Counted from the first letter of the stretch, positions 7,116 through 15,118 are shown. The stretch is 35,130 nucleotides of DNA from Desulfuromonadaceae bacterium (GCA_012512925.1 JAAZDE010000113.1:1-35130); one strand, 5' to 3'. Numbers and translations are program-made. The notes: generated by a model from the sequence alone, not told the origin.

Positions 7116-8291
7116 TCAGCCCAGAGCCTGTTCGAGGTCGGCGATGATGTCCTCGCAGTTTTCGATGCCGACGGCCAGGCGGATGAGGCCGTCGGTAATT
7201 CCCAGCGCCAGCCGTTCCTCCTTGTTGTGGTCATAATAGCTGATGCTGGCGGGGTGGGTGATCAGCGATTCCACGCCGCCCAGGCTGGGGCCGATATTGA
7301 TGATTTTCAGCCGGTTCATGAACTCCAGGGCGGCGTTGATGTCGTTTTCCAATTCAAAGGTGACGACTCCGCCGAAACCCTTCATCTGCCGTTTGGCCAC
7401 CTCGTGGTGGGGATGGCTGGGGAGGCCGGGATAGTAGACGCGGTGGACTTTGGGATGCTGCTCCAGAAATTCGGCGACCGCCTGGCCGGTTTCGTTGTGG
7501 CGGATCATGCGCAGTTCGAAGGTCTTAAGCCCGCGCAGCAGCAGATAGGCGCAGTGGGGATCTATGACTCCGCCGGTGGTTTTGAGATATTCGCGGATCG
7601 GATTGGTCAGTTCCTTGCGCCCCAGAACCACACCGCTCAGGAGGTCGTTATGCCCTCCCAGGTATTTGGTGGCGCTGTGAATGACCAGGTCGACGCCGAA
7701 CTCCAGCGGCTTCTGGTTGTAGGGGGTGGCGAAAGTGCTGTCGGAGATGACCAGGATGCCCCGTCCCTGAAAGATACCCCGCAGACGATCCAGGTCCATG
7801 ATGTTGAGATAGGGATTGGTCGGCGATTCGGAAAAGAAGATCCGCGTGTTGGGTCGGATCGCCGCGGCGATGGCGTCATAGTCGCACATCTTGACGATGG
7901 TGCAGTCGATGCCGAAGCGGATCAGGCATTTTTTGCAGAACTGGAGGGTCCGGCGGTAGGCGTCGTCGGTGATGATGATATGGTCGCCGGTGTAGAGCAG
8001 GGAAAACAGAGTCGTGGTGATGGCGCTCATCCCCGAGGAGAAAAGGACCGCATCCTCGGTCTCTTCCAGCGCGGCCAGTTTCGCTTCGGCGGCGAACTGG
8101 GTGGGATTGCCGTAGCGGCCGTACTCGAAGCGGCCGACGACTCCCTGGGCCAGCTTGCGGACCTCCTCGATCCCCTGGAAAATGAAGGTGGAACTCTGGA
8201 CGATGGGGGTAGTGATGGAACCGAAACGATTGTCGCGGATCTCTCCGGAATGGACCGCCCGGGTGGAGAATCCCCCTTTGCTTTTTGTCAT
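7116..8291 (-). CDS. Cystathionine gamma-synthase/lyase-family PLP enzyme
   Basis: 391 residues from the ATG at 8291, which follows AAGGAGTTGTTCG. The frame extends further upstream, but that part has no homologous look. This is a Cys/Met-metabolism PLP enzyme. The PLP lysine is Lys209 in SATKYLGGHNDLLSG, and Asp184 in ISDSTFATP contacts the PLP ring nitrogen. RYGNPT (residues 59-64) and SSGMSA (85-90) are family hallmarks. Members include cystathionine gamma-synthase, cystathionine beta/gamma-lyase and methionine gamma-lyase, and sequence alone does not separate them here. TDDAYRRT replaces the more usual D.YGGT around the active-site tyrosine. No other methionine genes are adjacent. The family is certain, the exact reaction is not, and metB is the most likely symbol. 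Confidence 0.9.
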   Translation of the reverse strand: MTKSKGGFSTRAVHSGEIRDNRFGSITTPIVQSSTFIFQGIEEVRKLAQGVVGRFEYGRYGNPTQFAAEAKLAALEETEDAVLFSSGMSAITTTLFSLLYTGDHIIITDDAYRRTLQFCKKCLIRFGIDCTIVKMCDYDAIAAAIRPNTRIFFSESPTNPYLNIMDLDRLRGIFQGRGILVISDSTFATPYNQKPLEFGVDLVIHSATKYLGGHNDLLSGVVLGRKELTNPIREYLKTTGGVIDPHCAYLLLRGLKTFELRMIRHNETGQAVAEFLEQHPKVHRVYYPGLPSHPHHEVAKRQMKGFGGVVTFELENDINAALEFMNRLKIINIGPSLGGVESLITHPASISYYDHNKEERLALGITDGLIRLAVGIENCEDIIADLEQALG

Positions 8292-8451
8292 CGAACAACT
8301 CCTTGGTAAGAATCTGCGGTGAGGGTGACGAAAACCCTGTCCGAAACGAGAGACGGGAGTACCGGAAGCGCCTGGCCGGCTTTTTTCCGCTCGGTCGATC
8401 CGGGGTGCCGCTGATTCTGCCACAGGGATGGCAAAAAATAAAGGGGGTTAA

Positions 8452-8475
8452 CCTTGGGGGTTTTCTGTCCCAAGG
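8452..8475 (-). terminator. Weak hairpin, possible terminator of the nitroreductase gene
   Basis: CCTTGGG and CCCAAGG (7-bp stem) surround a 10-base loop about 70 bases past the nitroreductase stop. The minus strand continues TTAACCCCC and then TTTATTTTTT, so the T-run is displaced. The rest of the 254-bp gap 8292-8545 shows no gene or recognised riboswitch. Confidence 0.3.
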
Positions 8476-8545
8476 GCGACAGGGCGCCGATTCGGCGATC
8501 CGTTTTTGCCGGGGACCCTTGGCGGGCTGTCCGGTCAGAGGCGGA

Positions 8546-9061
8546 TCAACGCCATTTCTCGTAGCGGACAATGTCCTCGATGGACAGGCGGTTTTTGGTT
8601 TCGGGAGCGGGGTCTCGCGGAAAGCCGATGGGAAGCAGGCTGACCACGCGGATCTCGTCAGGAATATGGAGCAGTTTTTTGACTTCGTCCTCGTGGAAGG
8701 CGCCGATCCAGCAGGTTCCCAGGTTTTCGGCCACGGCGCAGAGGGTGATGTGATCGACGGCGATGGCCACATCGATGGGATAGCAGAGTTGTCCGCAGGT
8801 CATCACATGCCCTTCGGACTCGGCGCAGCAGACCAGCACCACCGGGGCTTCACCGACAAAGGTCTGTCCCTTGGCCGCCTGGGCCAACTTTTGGCGTTTT
8901 TCCGGATCGCGCACCACGATGAAACGCCATTCCTGGAAGTTTCTGGCGGAAGGGGCGAGGCGGGCGGCTTCCAGCAATCGGTTCAGAACCTCATCGGCGA
9001 TCTCCCGGTCAAGGAAGGACCTGACGCTCTTGCGGCTCTGTATGGCCTGATAGATATCCAT
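8546..9061 (-). CDS. Nitroreductase-family FMN oxidoreductase
   Basis: 171 residues from the ATG at 9061, which has a strong AAGGAGGAGAAC ribosome site. An ATG 12 codons upstream lies before this site and is unlikely. The protein shows family marks for FMN binding: RKSVRSF (residues 10-16) and APSARNFQEWRF (about 35-46). LGTCWIGAF lies in the second half. Such small homodimeric enzymes reduce nitro compounds, flavins or quinones with NAD(P)H; the natural substrate cannot be told from sequence. Cysteines in VLVCCAE and MTCGQLC are notable for an otherwise Cys-poor family. It is divergent from uvrC, and the 188-bp gap should hold both promoters. The family is certain, the substrate unknown. Confidence 0.9.
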   Translation of the reverse strand: MDIYQAIQSRKSVRSFLDREIADEVLNRLLEAARLAPSARNFQEWRFIVVRDPEKRQKLAQAAKGQTFVGEAPVVLVCCAESEGHVMTCGQLCYPIDVAIAVDHITLCAVAENLGTCWIGAFHEDEVKKLLHIPDEIRVVSLLPIGFPRDPAPETKNRLSIEDIVRYEKWR

Positions 9062-9249
9062 GTTCTCCTCCTTTTCTTTCATGCGACCAGCCTCCACGAC
9101 CCCGCCATCTTGCCATGGAAGGCAGATATCCCTTAGGATAGGGATGTTCTTGAACTGCTATAAGAATAATAGCTGCGGACGCAATGTCCAGACGACCCCG
9201 AAAGGGTCTTTAACTGTGATCTGAACGGATTCTTCCGTGTGGCGAAGCG

Positions 9250-11118
9250 ATGGACCAGGGCCAAAAAGAAATGACCGGTGAGGGGCGTCCCCTCGACGAT
9301 ATCGGCAGCTTTCCGGCGGGCTGCGGCGTTTATTTGATGAAGGATGAAAAGGACGCCGTTCTCTACGTCGGCAAGGCCAAGAATCTCCGGGCGCGTCTGC
9401 GCAGCTACCAGGGGGGCGGGGACGGGCGCCCCCAGATCCGCTTTCTCCTGGAGCGGATACGGAGCGTCGACACCATCGTCACCGATACCGAGAAGGAGGC
9501 GCTGCTCCTCGAAAACACGCTGATCAAAAAGCATCGTCCCCGCTTCAACATGCGCCTGCGGGACGACAAGACCTATGTTTCCCTGCGCCTTGACCCCCGC
9601 GAGGAATTCCCCTTTCTGCAGGTGGTGCGCCGGGTGGCCAAGGACGGGGCCCGCTACTTCGGCCCCTTTCACTCCAGCGGCGCCGTAAAGGAAACCCTGA
9701 AGCGGATCTACCGCCTGTTCCCCCTGCGCCATTACCCCATGACCCGCTGCGCGCGGCGCAGCCGCCCCTGTCTCTATTACCAGATCGGCCAGTGCAGCGC
9801 GCCTTGCCACGGCAAAATCAGCAGCGACGACTACCGCCTCCTGGTAGAGGGCGCGACCGCTTTCCTCTCCGGGCGCATCGGCGAGGCCACGGCGCTGCTG
9901 CGGGAGCAGATGAAAAAAGCCGCCTCGGAAATGCGGTTCGAGGAAGCTGCCGCCTTGCGGGATCAGATCCAGGCCCTGGAGACGACCACGGAAAGGCAGA
10001 AGGTGGCGGGGGAAAAAGGGCTCGACGTCGATGTTGTCGGCCTGCATCTGGAAGGGGGGGAGGTGGAGATAGCGGTCCTCTTCGTCCGCGGCGGGCAATT
10101 GATCAGCCGTCGTGATTTCAGCATCGAATGGCGGCTGGAGCGTGAGGAACTGCTGGGCGCTTTCCTGCAGCAGTACTATGACAGCGGGGTGCCGATCCCC
10201 GACCGGGTGCTGCTCAGTTCTTCCGTCGAGGGGATCGCGGCGGTCGAGGAGTGGCTCAGCGAAAAGAAAGGGCGCCGTGTCCGGGTTTTGGCACCGCGGC
10301 GGGGGGAACAGATGGAGATGGTGCGCCTGGCGGAACGCAACGCCGCCGAGGCTTTCCGCCGCCGCGGGAGCAGCCGGGAGGCGCGGGAACAGGTACTTGC
10401 CGAAATTCGCAATTTTTTCGGCCTGCAACGCTTGCCGCTGCGCATGGAGTGCTTCGACATCTCCAACCTCCAGGGAGGGGGCGCGGTGGGGAGCATGGCC
10501 GTCTTTGTCTGCGGTGAGGCGGACAAGGCGGAATACCGTCATTATCGAATCCGCACCGTCGCCGGCGCCGATGATTTCGCCTCACTGGCCGAGGTGCTCA
10601 AACGGCGCCTGGAAAGAGGCCTGCGGCAGGAGAACCTGCCCGATTTCATCCTTGTGGACGGAGGGAAAGGGCAACTCTCCGCCGTTACCGAGGTGCTGGC
10701 GACACTGTCCCTGGAAGGTTGCGTCGAGGTGGCCGGTATCGCCAAGGATCGGATTCTTGCCGATCCCCGCAGCGCCCTGATCGCGCGCAAGGGGGAGCGT
10801 TTCTTTCGCCCCGGCGCTTCCGAACCGCTGCTCCTTCCCGAAGGGTCTGCGGCTCTCTTTCTGCTGGAGAAACTGCGCAACGAGGCCCACCGCTTCGCCG
10901 TCACCCACCACCGCAAGCTGCGCGGCCGCGCCGCTCTGGCCTCTTCGCTCGAGGAAATCCCCGGCATCGGCCCGAAACGGCGGCAGGCCCTGTTAAGGCA
11001 TTTTGGCAGTGTGGGCGGCATCCGCCGGTCGAGTTTGGATGATCTGCTGACCAGCGGAATACTGCCGCCGGCGGCGGCCAAGGCGGTGTTCAACTTCTAC
11101 CGGGAAAACCGTAAGTGA
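9250..11118 (+). CDS. uvrC: Excinuclease ABC subunit C
   Basis: 622 residues, the normal UvrC length. The GIY-YIG nuclease domain is at about residues 18-97 (GCGVYLM...VLYVGKAKNLRAR) and makes the 3' incision. A UvrB-binding UVR helix pair is at about 205-240 (MRFEEAAALRDQI). The RNase H-like UvrC nuclease domain has Asp residues in MECFDISNLQG and ILVDGGKGQL and makes the 5' incision. A C-terminal helix-hairpin-helix (IPGIGPKRRQALLRHFGSV) binds DNA. It acts with UvrA and UvrB in nucleotide excision repair; neither is in the window. There is no in-frame start upstream of 9250 and the ribosome site is weak, so a start at the second ATG (9271) is possible. The assignment is certain. Confidence 0.97.
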   Translation: MDQGQKEMTGEGRPLDDIGSFPAGCGVYLMKDEKDAVLYVGKAKNLRARLRSYQGGGDGRPQIRFLLERIRSVDTIVTDTEKEALLLENTLIKKHRPRFNMRLRDDKTYVSLRLDPREEFPFLQVVRRVAKDGARYFGPFHSSGAVKETLKRIYRLFPLRHYPMTRCARRSRPCLYYQIGQCSAPCHGKISSDDYRLLVEGATAFLSGRIGEATALLREQMKKAASEMRFEEAAALRDQIQALETTTERQKVAGEKGLDVDVVGLHLEGGEVEIAVLFVRGGQLISRRDFSIEWRLEREELLGAFLQQYYDSGVPIPDRVLLSSSVEGIAAVEEWLSEKKGRRVRVLAPRRGEQMEMVRLAERNAAEAFRRRGSSREAREQVLAEIRNFFGLQRLPLRMECFDISNLQGGGAVGSMAVFVCGEADKAEYRHYRIRTVAGADDFASLAEVLKRRLERGLRQENLPDFILVDGGKGQLSAVTEVLATLSLEGCVEVAGIAKDRILADPRSALIARKGERFFRPGASEPLLLPEGSAALFLLEKLRNEAHRFAVTHHRKLRGRAALASSLEEIPGIGPKRRQALLRHFGSVGGIRRSSLDDLLTSGILPPAAAKAVFNFYRENRK

Positions 11119-11226
11119 TCTTGAAAAAAAGAAAGAAAAAATTAATATTTTCTGCTAAGATCAAAAACCCGCGCGGCCTTTTTCGGTCGCCAAGCTAAAG
11201 TTGTTATCAACCAGTTAGAGGCAGAT

Positions 11227-11682
11227 ATGATGACCATTGAAACACGCGTTCAGGATCTGGTGGAGAAACTGCGCAGCCAGGATTGTCGCATCACCCCACA
11301 GCGGCTGGCCATCCTCCACACCCTGGCGGCGAGCCACAACCATCCCAGCGTCGAACAGATTTTCGAAAAGGTCAAAGGGGATTTTCCCACCACCAGTATT
11401 GCCACTGTTTACAAAACCATTTCCCTGCTCAAAGGAATGGGAGAGCTGATCGAATTCAGTTTCGGTGATGGCAGCAACCATTATGACGGCCGTGATCCCT
11501 CCCCTCATCCCCATTTCATCTGTCAGATCTGTCGCTGCATCGAGGACATTGAAATCCCCGAGCTGGCCCGGATCGGGGAGCAACTGGCCGGCCACAGCGA
11601 TTACCTGATCACCGCTTTTCACATCAACGCCTGGGGAATCTGTCCGGCCTGCCAAGCCGTCGCTGAAAAGAAAAAAGCTTGA
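11227..11682 (+). CDS. perR: Fur-family regulator, PerR-like by metal ligands
   Basis: 151 residues with an N-terminal winged helix (ITPQRLAIL; TTSIATVYKTISLLKGMG is the recognition region) and a C-terminal dimerisation domain. The structural zinc cysteines are CxxC at 99-102 and CPAC at 139-142. The regulatory-site residues line up with Bacillus PerR (His37, Asp85, His91, His93, Asp104) as His39, Asp87, His94, His96 and Asp107. Fur proteins usually have Glu rather than Asp at the last position. A peroxide-sensing role is therefore likelier than iron uptake control. The ATG pair at 11227/11230 follows TTAGAGGCAGAT; either may be used. The 108-bp upstream region is AT-rich and probably carries its promoter. 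The family is certain, the PerR subtype likely. Confidence 0.87.
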   Translation: MMTIETRVQDLVEKLRSQDCRITPQRLAILHTLAASHNHPSVEQIFEKVKGDFPTTSIATVYKTISLLKGMGELIEFSFGDGSNHYDGRDPSPHPHFICQICRCIEDIEIPELARIGEQLAGHSDYLITAFHINAWGICPACQAVAEKKKA

Positions 11683-11781
11683 CAGCCTCGGAAAAACCAT
11701 GTTCTTGATACCCCGCTGCGAGGGTTCCCGGCAGGGCTCCGTCCGGGTTTCGTCCTTTCCCCCTGTACAGGTACGTGAATC

Positions 11782-12849
11782 ATGAAAATCGGCATCATCG
11801 GCTTGCAGAATTCCGGAAAGACCACCATTTTCAACGCCCTTACCCGCTCCGAGGCGGAGGTGGCCGATTACTCCAATGCCAGGGCGGAACCGAATCTGGC
11901 GGTGGTCAATGTCGAGGATGAGCGGATCACCCACTTGACCGAAATGTACAAGCCGCGCAAGACGATCCATGCCACGGTGGAATTCATCGATTTCGCCGGT
12001 GTCGCCCGGCACAGCGACAAGGGAGGTTTTCCTCCGGAACTGGTGCAGGCGGCCCGCATCACCGACGCCCTGGCGGTGGTGGTGCGCAACTTTCATCACG
12101 ACCTGATGGAGGAGCCGACTCCTTCCACCGATCTGGAAAGCATCGAGGACGAGATGATCCTTTCCGATCTGATCATCGTCGAAACCCGCCTGGAGAGAAT
12201 CGCCCAGGACAACAAAAAGGGGAAAAAGACCCCACAGACTGTGCTTGAGGAGGAGACCCTCCACGCCATCCGCGATACCCTCAATGAAGGGGCGCCCATC
12301 CGCGGCATGAAGCTCTCCGGGGAGGCCGAGAAGGCGCTGCGCGGTTTTCAGTTCCTGACCCAGAAGCCGCTCATGGTGATCGTCAACTCCGACGAGGAGC
12401 GTTTTGGCAAAAACGCCCCTCTGCTGGCGGAACTGGGGGCAAAATACCGCACCATCGAATTCGCCGGCAACTTCGAGATGGAGTTGTCGCGGCTGACCGA
12501 GGGTGAGGATATCCGTCTGTTCATGGAGGATATGGGGATCACCGAATCGGCCCGCAGCCTGCTGACCCGCACCGCCTACGAACTGCTCGGCTACATCAGT
12601 TTCTTCACCGTCGGCCCCGACGAGGTGCGGGCCTGGAATCTCAAGCGCGGCCAGAGCGCCGTGGAGGCGGCCGGGGTCATCCACTCCGATCTGGCCAGGG
12701 GTTTCATCCGCGCCGAATGTTTCTCCTACGCCGACCTGTTGGCCTGCGGCTCGGAGAAGGCGATCAAGGAGAAGGGGCTGCTGCGCCTTGAGGGAAAAGA
12801 ATATCCGGTCAAGGATGGGGACATCCTCTGCATCCGCTTCAATGTCTGA
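11782..12849 (+). CDS. YchF/Obg-like P-loop NTPase with altered motifs (DUF933/TGS C-terminus)
   Basis: 355 residues. The P-loop is GLQNSGKT at 7-14, where true YchF has GxPNVGKS. The G3 motif is DFAGV at 70-74 (YchF DIAGLV). The usual GEGLGN stretch is replaced by a shorter HSDKGGFPPEL. A charged coiled-coil-like insert (about 110-190) is followed by VNSDEE at 201-206 in place of the YchF base-recognition motif. The C-terminus (about 265-355) is a DUF933/TGS-like domain (FFTVGPDEVRAW, KDGDILCIRFNV). It is thus a divergent YchF-like paralogue, and nucleotide preference cannot be predicted. YchF/OLA1 proteins bind ribosomes and respond to oxidative stress. The gene follows perR by 99 bp in the same direction and may be co-transcribed. 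Confidence 0.85.
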   Translation: MKIGIIGLQNSGKTTIFNALTRSEAEVADYSNARAEPNLAVVNVEDERITHLTEMYKPRKTIHATVEFIDFAGVARHSDKGGFPPELVQAARITDALAVVVRNFHHDLMEEPTPSTDLESIEDEMILSDLIIVETRLERIAQDNKKGKKTPQTVLEEETLHAIRDTLNEGAPIRGMKLSGEAEKALRGFQFLTQKPLMVIVNSDEERFGKNAPLLAELGAKYRTIEFAGNFEMELSRLTEGEDIRLFMEDMGITESARSLLTRTAYELLGYISFFTVGPDEVRAWNLKRGQSAVEAAGVIHSDLARGFIRAECFSYADLLACGSEKAIKEKGLLRLEGKEYPVKDGDILCIRFNV

Positions 12850-13313
12850 GCAGGATATTTGACCTCCCCCTCGGTAAAATATTTGGCAATGTTGATCGCC
12901 ATGGCCTGTTCCTGGCCAATTGTCCCTAATCGCTCCATTCCGCTCATCTGTTCCAGTCAGAATTACCAATCACCGTTTGTCATTCATTCGTGACGGTCGG
13001 CGCCGCACTTTTCTTTCCCAAAATCATCTGTCGGAAAAATTTACATCTGCTTTTTCTCAGTTCATCTTATATGGGCTGGTGAAAAGGCCTCAATAACTAT
13101 TTCCATCTGAAATCAGGATATTGAAAAGAAGTGGAAGCGAACCGACGGTTTTCCGCTTTTGTCGGAATATCTTACAAATTTTGAAAAAGAACTAAATTTT
13201 TAAAAAAAATTCAATAAAAACAATATTTTATAAGGTGGAATGGATAATGCTTATATATTTTAACAAGTAAGAAATCAACAGCAGTATTTCCTTTGAAAAA
13301 AGGGAGAACGATC
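12850..13313. other. AT-rich intergenic gap before the PEP-CTERM gene
   Basis: 464 bases without a supportable gene; short frames here lack ribosome sites. GC content falls sharply after about 13000. It holds an imperfect inverted repeat near 12856-12881 (TATTTGACC with GGTAAAATA around an 8-base loop), a hairpin at 13135-13158 (AAGCGAACC with GGTT-TTC-CGCTT) and the sigma-54-like promoter at 13236-13251. The PEP-CTERM ribosome site GGGAGAACG is at the end. The gap is long enough for an activator-binding region. Confidence 0.6.
13236..13251 (+). promoter_or_regulatory. Sigma-54-like -24/-12 promoter of the PEP-CTERM gene
   Basis: TGGAATGGATAATGCT has the required GG (13237-13238) and GC (13249-13250) separated by exactly ten bases. 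The match to TGGCAC-N5-TTGCW is partial (A and T replace two C, ATGC replaces TTGC). It ends 62 bases before the ATG. PEP-CTERM genes in several lineages are controlled by RpoN with the PrsK/PrsR pair, which supports the call. Confidence 0.5.
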
Positions 13314-14015
13314 ATGAAAAAATTATCAGTCAGCTTTTTGGTAAGCATGGTTTTATTATGGGGGACGGCGGCATTGGCTGTACCCTACCTGCAACTGGAT
13401 ATCGTCGATGGAGTTTATGATCCGGTGACGGAAACGACCATAGCAACGACCAATCCTTTTACTTTGCAGGCGCTGATCGATCCGCTTTCCTCCCAATATG
13501 TCGAAGGCGCCGACTATTATCTCTCCATCGCCGTCTTGCCCAGCCTGGCGGAGACTGATCCGGCGCCAAGTCTGGGATCGTTTACGGTCGATGGCGGCAC
13601 CCCGATCAATGTCGCCGGCGACATGACCTGGGGGGTGCCGCCGGTAATGTATGCCGCCGGTTCCGACCTTCCGGGTCATGGGGTTTTTCCGACCTATTTC
13701 ACGGAACTGGCATTCCAGCTCGACACCTCCTCCATGGTTGCTGCCTATGATGTGCAAACGGGGGCTGCCGCCGGGCCTCCGGGACACATGCTGTACCTCT
13801 ACGAGTTCGATATTGATACGAATCTTTTTGATCCCAATATCGTTCTCCATTTTGATCTTTACACCTTTAACGCCAGGGACGGCATTCTTTTCGCCCCCTT
13901 CTCCCACGATGCTCAGAGTCAGAGCGCCCCGGTTCCCGAACCGGGCACCCTGCTGCTCCTGGGCTCCGGTCTGGCGGCGCTGGGAGCCTACTCCCGCAGA
14001 AGGGCCAAGCGCTGA
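13314..14015 (+). CDS. PEP-CTERM sorting-domain secreted protein
   Basis: 233 residues from the ATG at 13314, which has GGGAGAACGATC upstream; an earlier start seven codons upstream lacks one. A Sec signal peptide is clear: MKK, a hydrophobic core (SFLVSMVLLWGTAALA), then probable cleavage before VPYLQ at about residue 23. The mature part is acidic, low in cysteine and of unknown fold (LFDPNIVLHFDLYTFNARDG). The C-terminus (about 206-233) is a PEP-CTERM signal: VPEPGTLLLLGSG, a hydrophobic helix, then an Arg/Lys-rich tail (SRRRAKR). Exosortase (EpsH/XrtA) recognises this signal and processes such proteins for export with exopolysaccharide. No exosortase gene is in the window. The sorting signal is certain; the protein's own role is unknown. 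Confidence 0.92.
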   Translation: MKKLSVSFLVSMVLLWGTAALAVPYLQLDIVDGVYDPVTETTIATTNPFTLQALIDPLSSQYVEGADYYLSIAVLPSLAETDPAPSLGSFTVDGGTPINVAGDMTWGVPPVMYAAGSDLPGHGVFPTYFTELAFQLDTSSMVAAYDVQTGAAAGPPGHMLYLYEFDIDTNLFDPNIVLHFDLYTFNARDGILFAPFSHDAQSQSAPVPEPGTLLLLGSGLAALGAYSRRRAKR

Positions 14016-14035
14016 TCTCCGCGGGAAAACCTGAT

Positions 14036-14076
14036 ACCATAAAAAAAAGGGCTGATTTCGGCCCTTTTTTTATGGT
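14036..14076. terminator. Bidirectional terminator between PEP-CTERM and ferredoxin genes
   Basis: ACCAT, an A-run, GGGC, a short loop, GCCC, a T-run and ATGGT form a long A/T-extended stem. It reads as a rho-independent terminator on both strands, and the two convergent genes end at 14015 and 14085. Confidence 0.9.
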
Positions 14077-14084
14077 GTGGTTTC

Positions 14085-14909
14085 TCAGAAGCCGCTCGGA
14101 TAGGCGTCGCGCCGAAGGATTTTTCCCTGCAGGCCGACGGTGACGATCTCCAGCGGAATCTCCTTCCCCGATTCCTTCAGAGTTTTTTTCACCAGAGCGG
14201 GGAGTCCCTGACAGCAGGGAACCTCCATCACCAGCACGGTGACGCTTTTGATCTCCGCCTGCCGGAAAATCTGCTGAAAACGTTCCTCGTAAAGGGCCAT
14301 GTCGTCGAATTTCGGGCAGCCCATCATCACCACTTTCCCTTTCAGAAAATCGCGGTGAAAATCGCCGTAGGCCATGGGAGAGCAGTCGGCGGCAATCAGC
14401 AGGTCGGCGTTCTTGAGAAAGGGAGCGTGCGGGGGCACCAGGCGGATCTGCACCGGCCAATGGCTGAGGGCCGAGGGAATGGGGGCCGCTGCCGGGTCCT
14501 TGTCCACCTTTTCCCCGTCGAAGCTGTGAATGTTGGCGGAGGGACAGCCGCGCGGCATGGCATCCTCCTTCGCCTGGTTCGGGGCGAAGTTCATCAGCTG
14601 TGCCGAAGGGCAGCCGGAAGATGGGGGGGAGGGCGCTGCCGGTGTCCCGCCGTCATCTTTTTTTTGCGTCCGCACATGTACCATGGCCGCTTCCTCGTCA
14701 AAGGCCTCCACCTCCTTTTCGATGATGCGGATGGCATCCCGGGGGCACTCCCCAAGGCAGGCGCCAAGTCCGTCGCAGTATTTCTCGGCGACCAGCCGGG
14801 CCTTCCCGTCCACGATCCGGATCGCTCCTTCGGCGCAGGAGGGAACACAGAGCCCGCAGCCGTCGCACTTCTCTTCGTCGATCTCGATGATGTTGCGCAA
14901 GGTTTTCAT
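14085..14909 (-). CDS. Hcp-associated ferredoxin-like 4Fe-4S protein
   Basis: 274 residues from the ATG at 14909, which has GGGAGGATAT upstream. The N-terminus is a two-motif ferredoxin domain: Cys15, 18, 21 and 25 form a full CxxCxxCxxxC; the second motif (Cys45, 51, 55 in CDGLGACLGEC) lacks one cysteine of the usual four. An Ala/Pro-rich linker with two GCPSA stretches follows. The C-terminal domain has further cysteines (ADCSPMAYGDFH, GCPKFDD, PCCQGL). In sulfate reducers a ferredoxin gene (frdX) accompanies hcp under HcpR control. Here the gene carries the same operator as hcp, so electron delivery to Hcp is the likely role. The iron-sulfur nature is certain; partner identity is inferred. 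Confidence 0.87.
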   Translation of the reverse strand: MKTLRNIIEIDEEKCDGCGLCVPSCAEGAIRIVDGKARLVAEKYCDGLGACLGECPRDAIRIIEKEVEAFDEEAAMVHVRTQKKDDGGTPAAPSPPSSGCPSAQLMNFAPNQAKEDAMPRGCPSANIHSFDGEKVDKDPAAAPIPSALSHWPVQIRLVPPHAPFLKNADLLIAADCSPMAYGDFHRDFLKGKVVMMGCPKFDDMALYEERFQQIFRQAEIKSVTVLVMEVPCCQGLPALVKKTLKESGKEIPLEIVTVGLQGKILRRDAYPSGF

Positions 14910-14944
14910 ATATCCTCCCATTGTTGTATTCGTTGTTTTTCTGT

Positions 14945-14986
14945 AGTTTAAGACAGTCGTCCGCAATCCGCTTTGACTCAGGTCAA
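14945..14986 (-). promoter_or_regulatory. HcpR-type operator and -10 box of the ferredoxin gene
   Basis: On the minus strand the operator TTGACCTGAGTCAA (14986-14973) is followed after 22 bases by TAAACT (14950-14945). That spacing puts the site centre near -41.5, the class II activator position for Crp/Fnr proteins. The hcp promoter has the same layout. Confidence 0.75.
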
Positions 14987-15003
14987 GGTGGGAGGAAAAA
15001 ACA

Positions 15004-15104
15004 GCTCGTGGCTCGTAGCTGGTAGCTGGTAGTTTGAGGCTATAATCTTTTACGAGCCACGAGCCACGAGCCACGAGCCACGAGCCACGAGCCACGAGCC
15101 ACGA
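15004..15104. repeat. Heptamer-repeat element A, inverted arms, before the hcpR-like gene
   Basis: The left arm is four heptamers of GCTSGTR (GCTCGTG, GCTCGTA, GCTGGTA, GCTGGTA; 15004-15031). An AT-rich core of about 20 bases follows and contains TATAAT at 15041-15046. The right arm is seven exact copies of ACGAGCC plus a partial ACGA (15052-15104), the complement of the left unit. The array ends 14 bases before the start codon of the regulator gene. Confidence 0.9.
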
Positions 15105-15118
15105 ATGGAGATTCGCTC

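Noticed and set aside
8292-8545. SAM riboswitch upstream of the gamma-synthase-family gene
   Set aside because: No SAM-I or SAM-II consensus stretch could be recognised in the leader.
11215-12969. 584-codon minus-strand frame opposite perR and the YchF-like gene
   Set aside because: Both plus-strand genes have intact family motifs; the antisense frame has none and no ribosome site.
15041-15046. TATAAT in element A as the certain promoter of the hcpR-like gene
   Set aside because: It is a perfect -10 but has no -35 at a workable distance and lies in a repeat core, so it is only mentioned within the repeat entry.
15052-15104. Tandem heptamers as a CRISPR array
   Set aside because: The units are 7 bp with no spacers between them, and there are no cas genes nearby.
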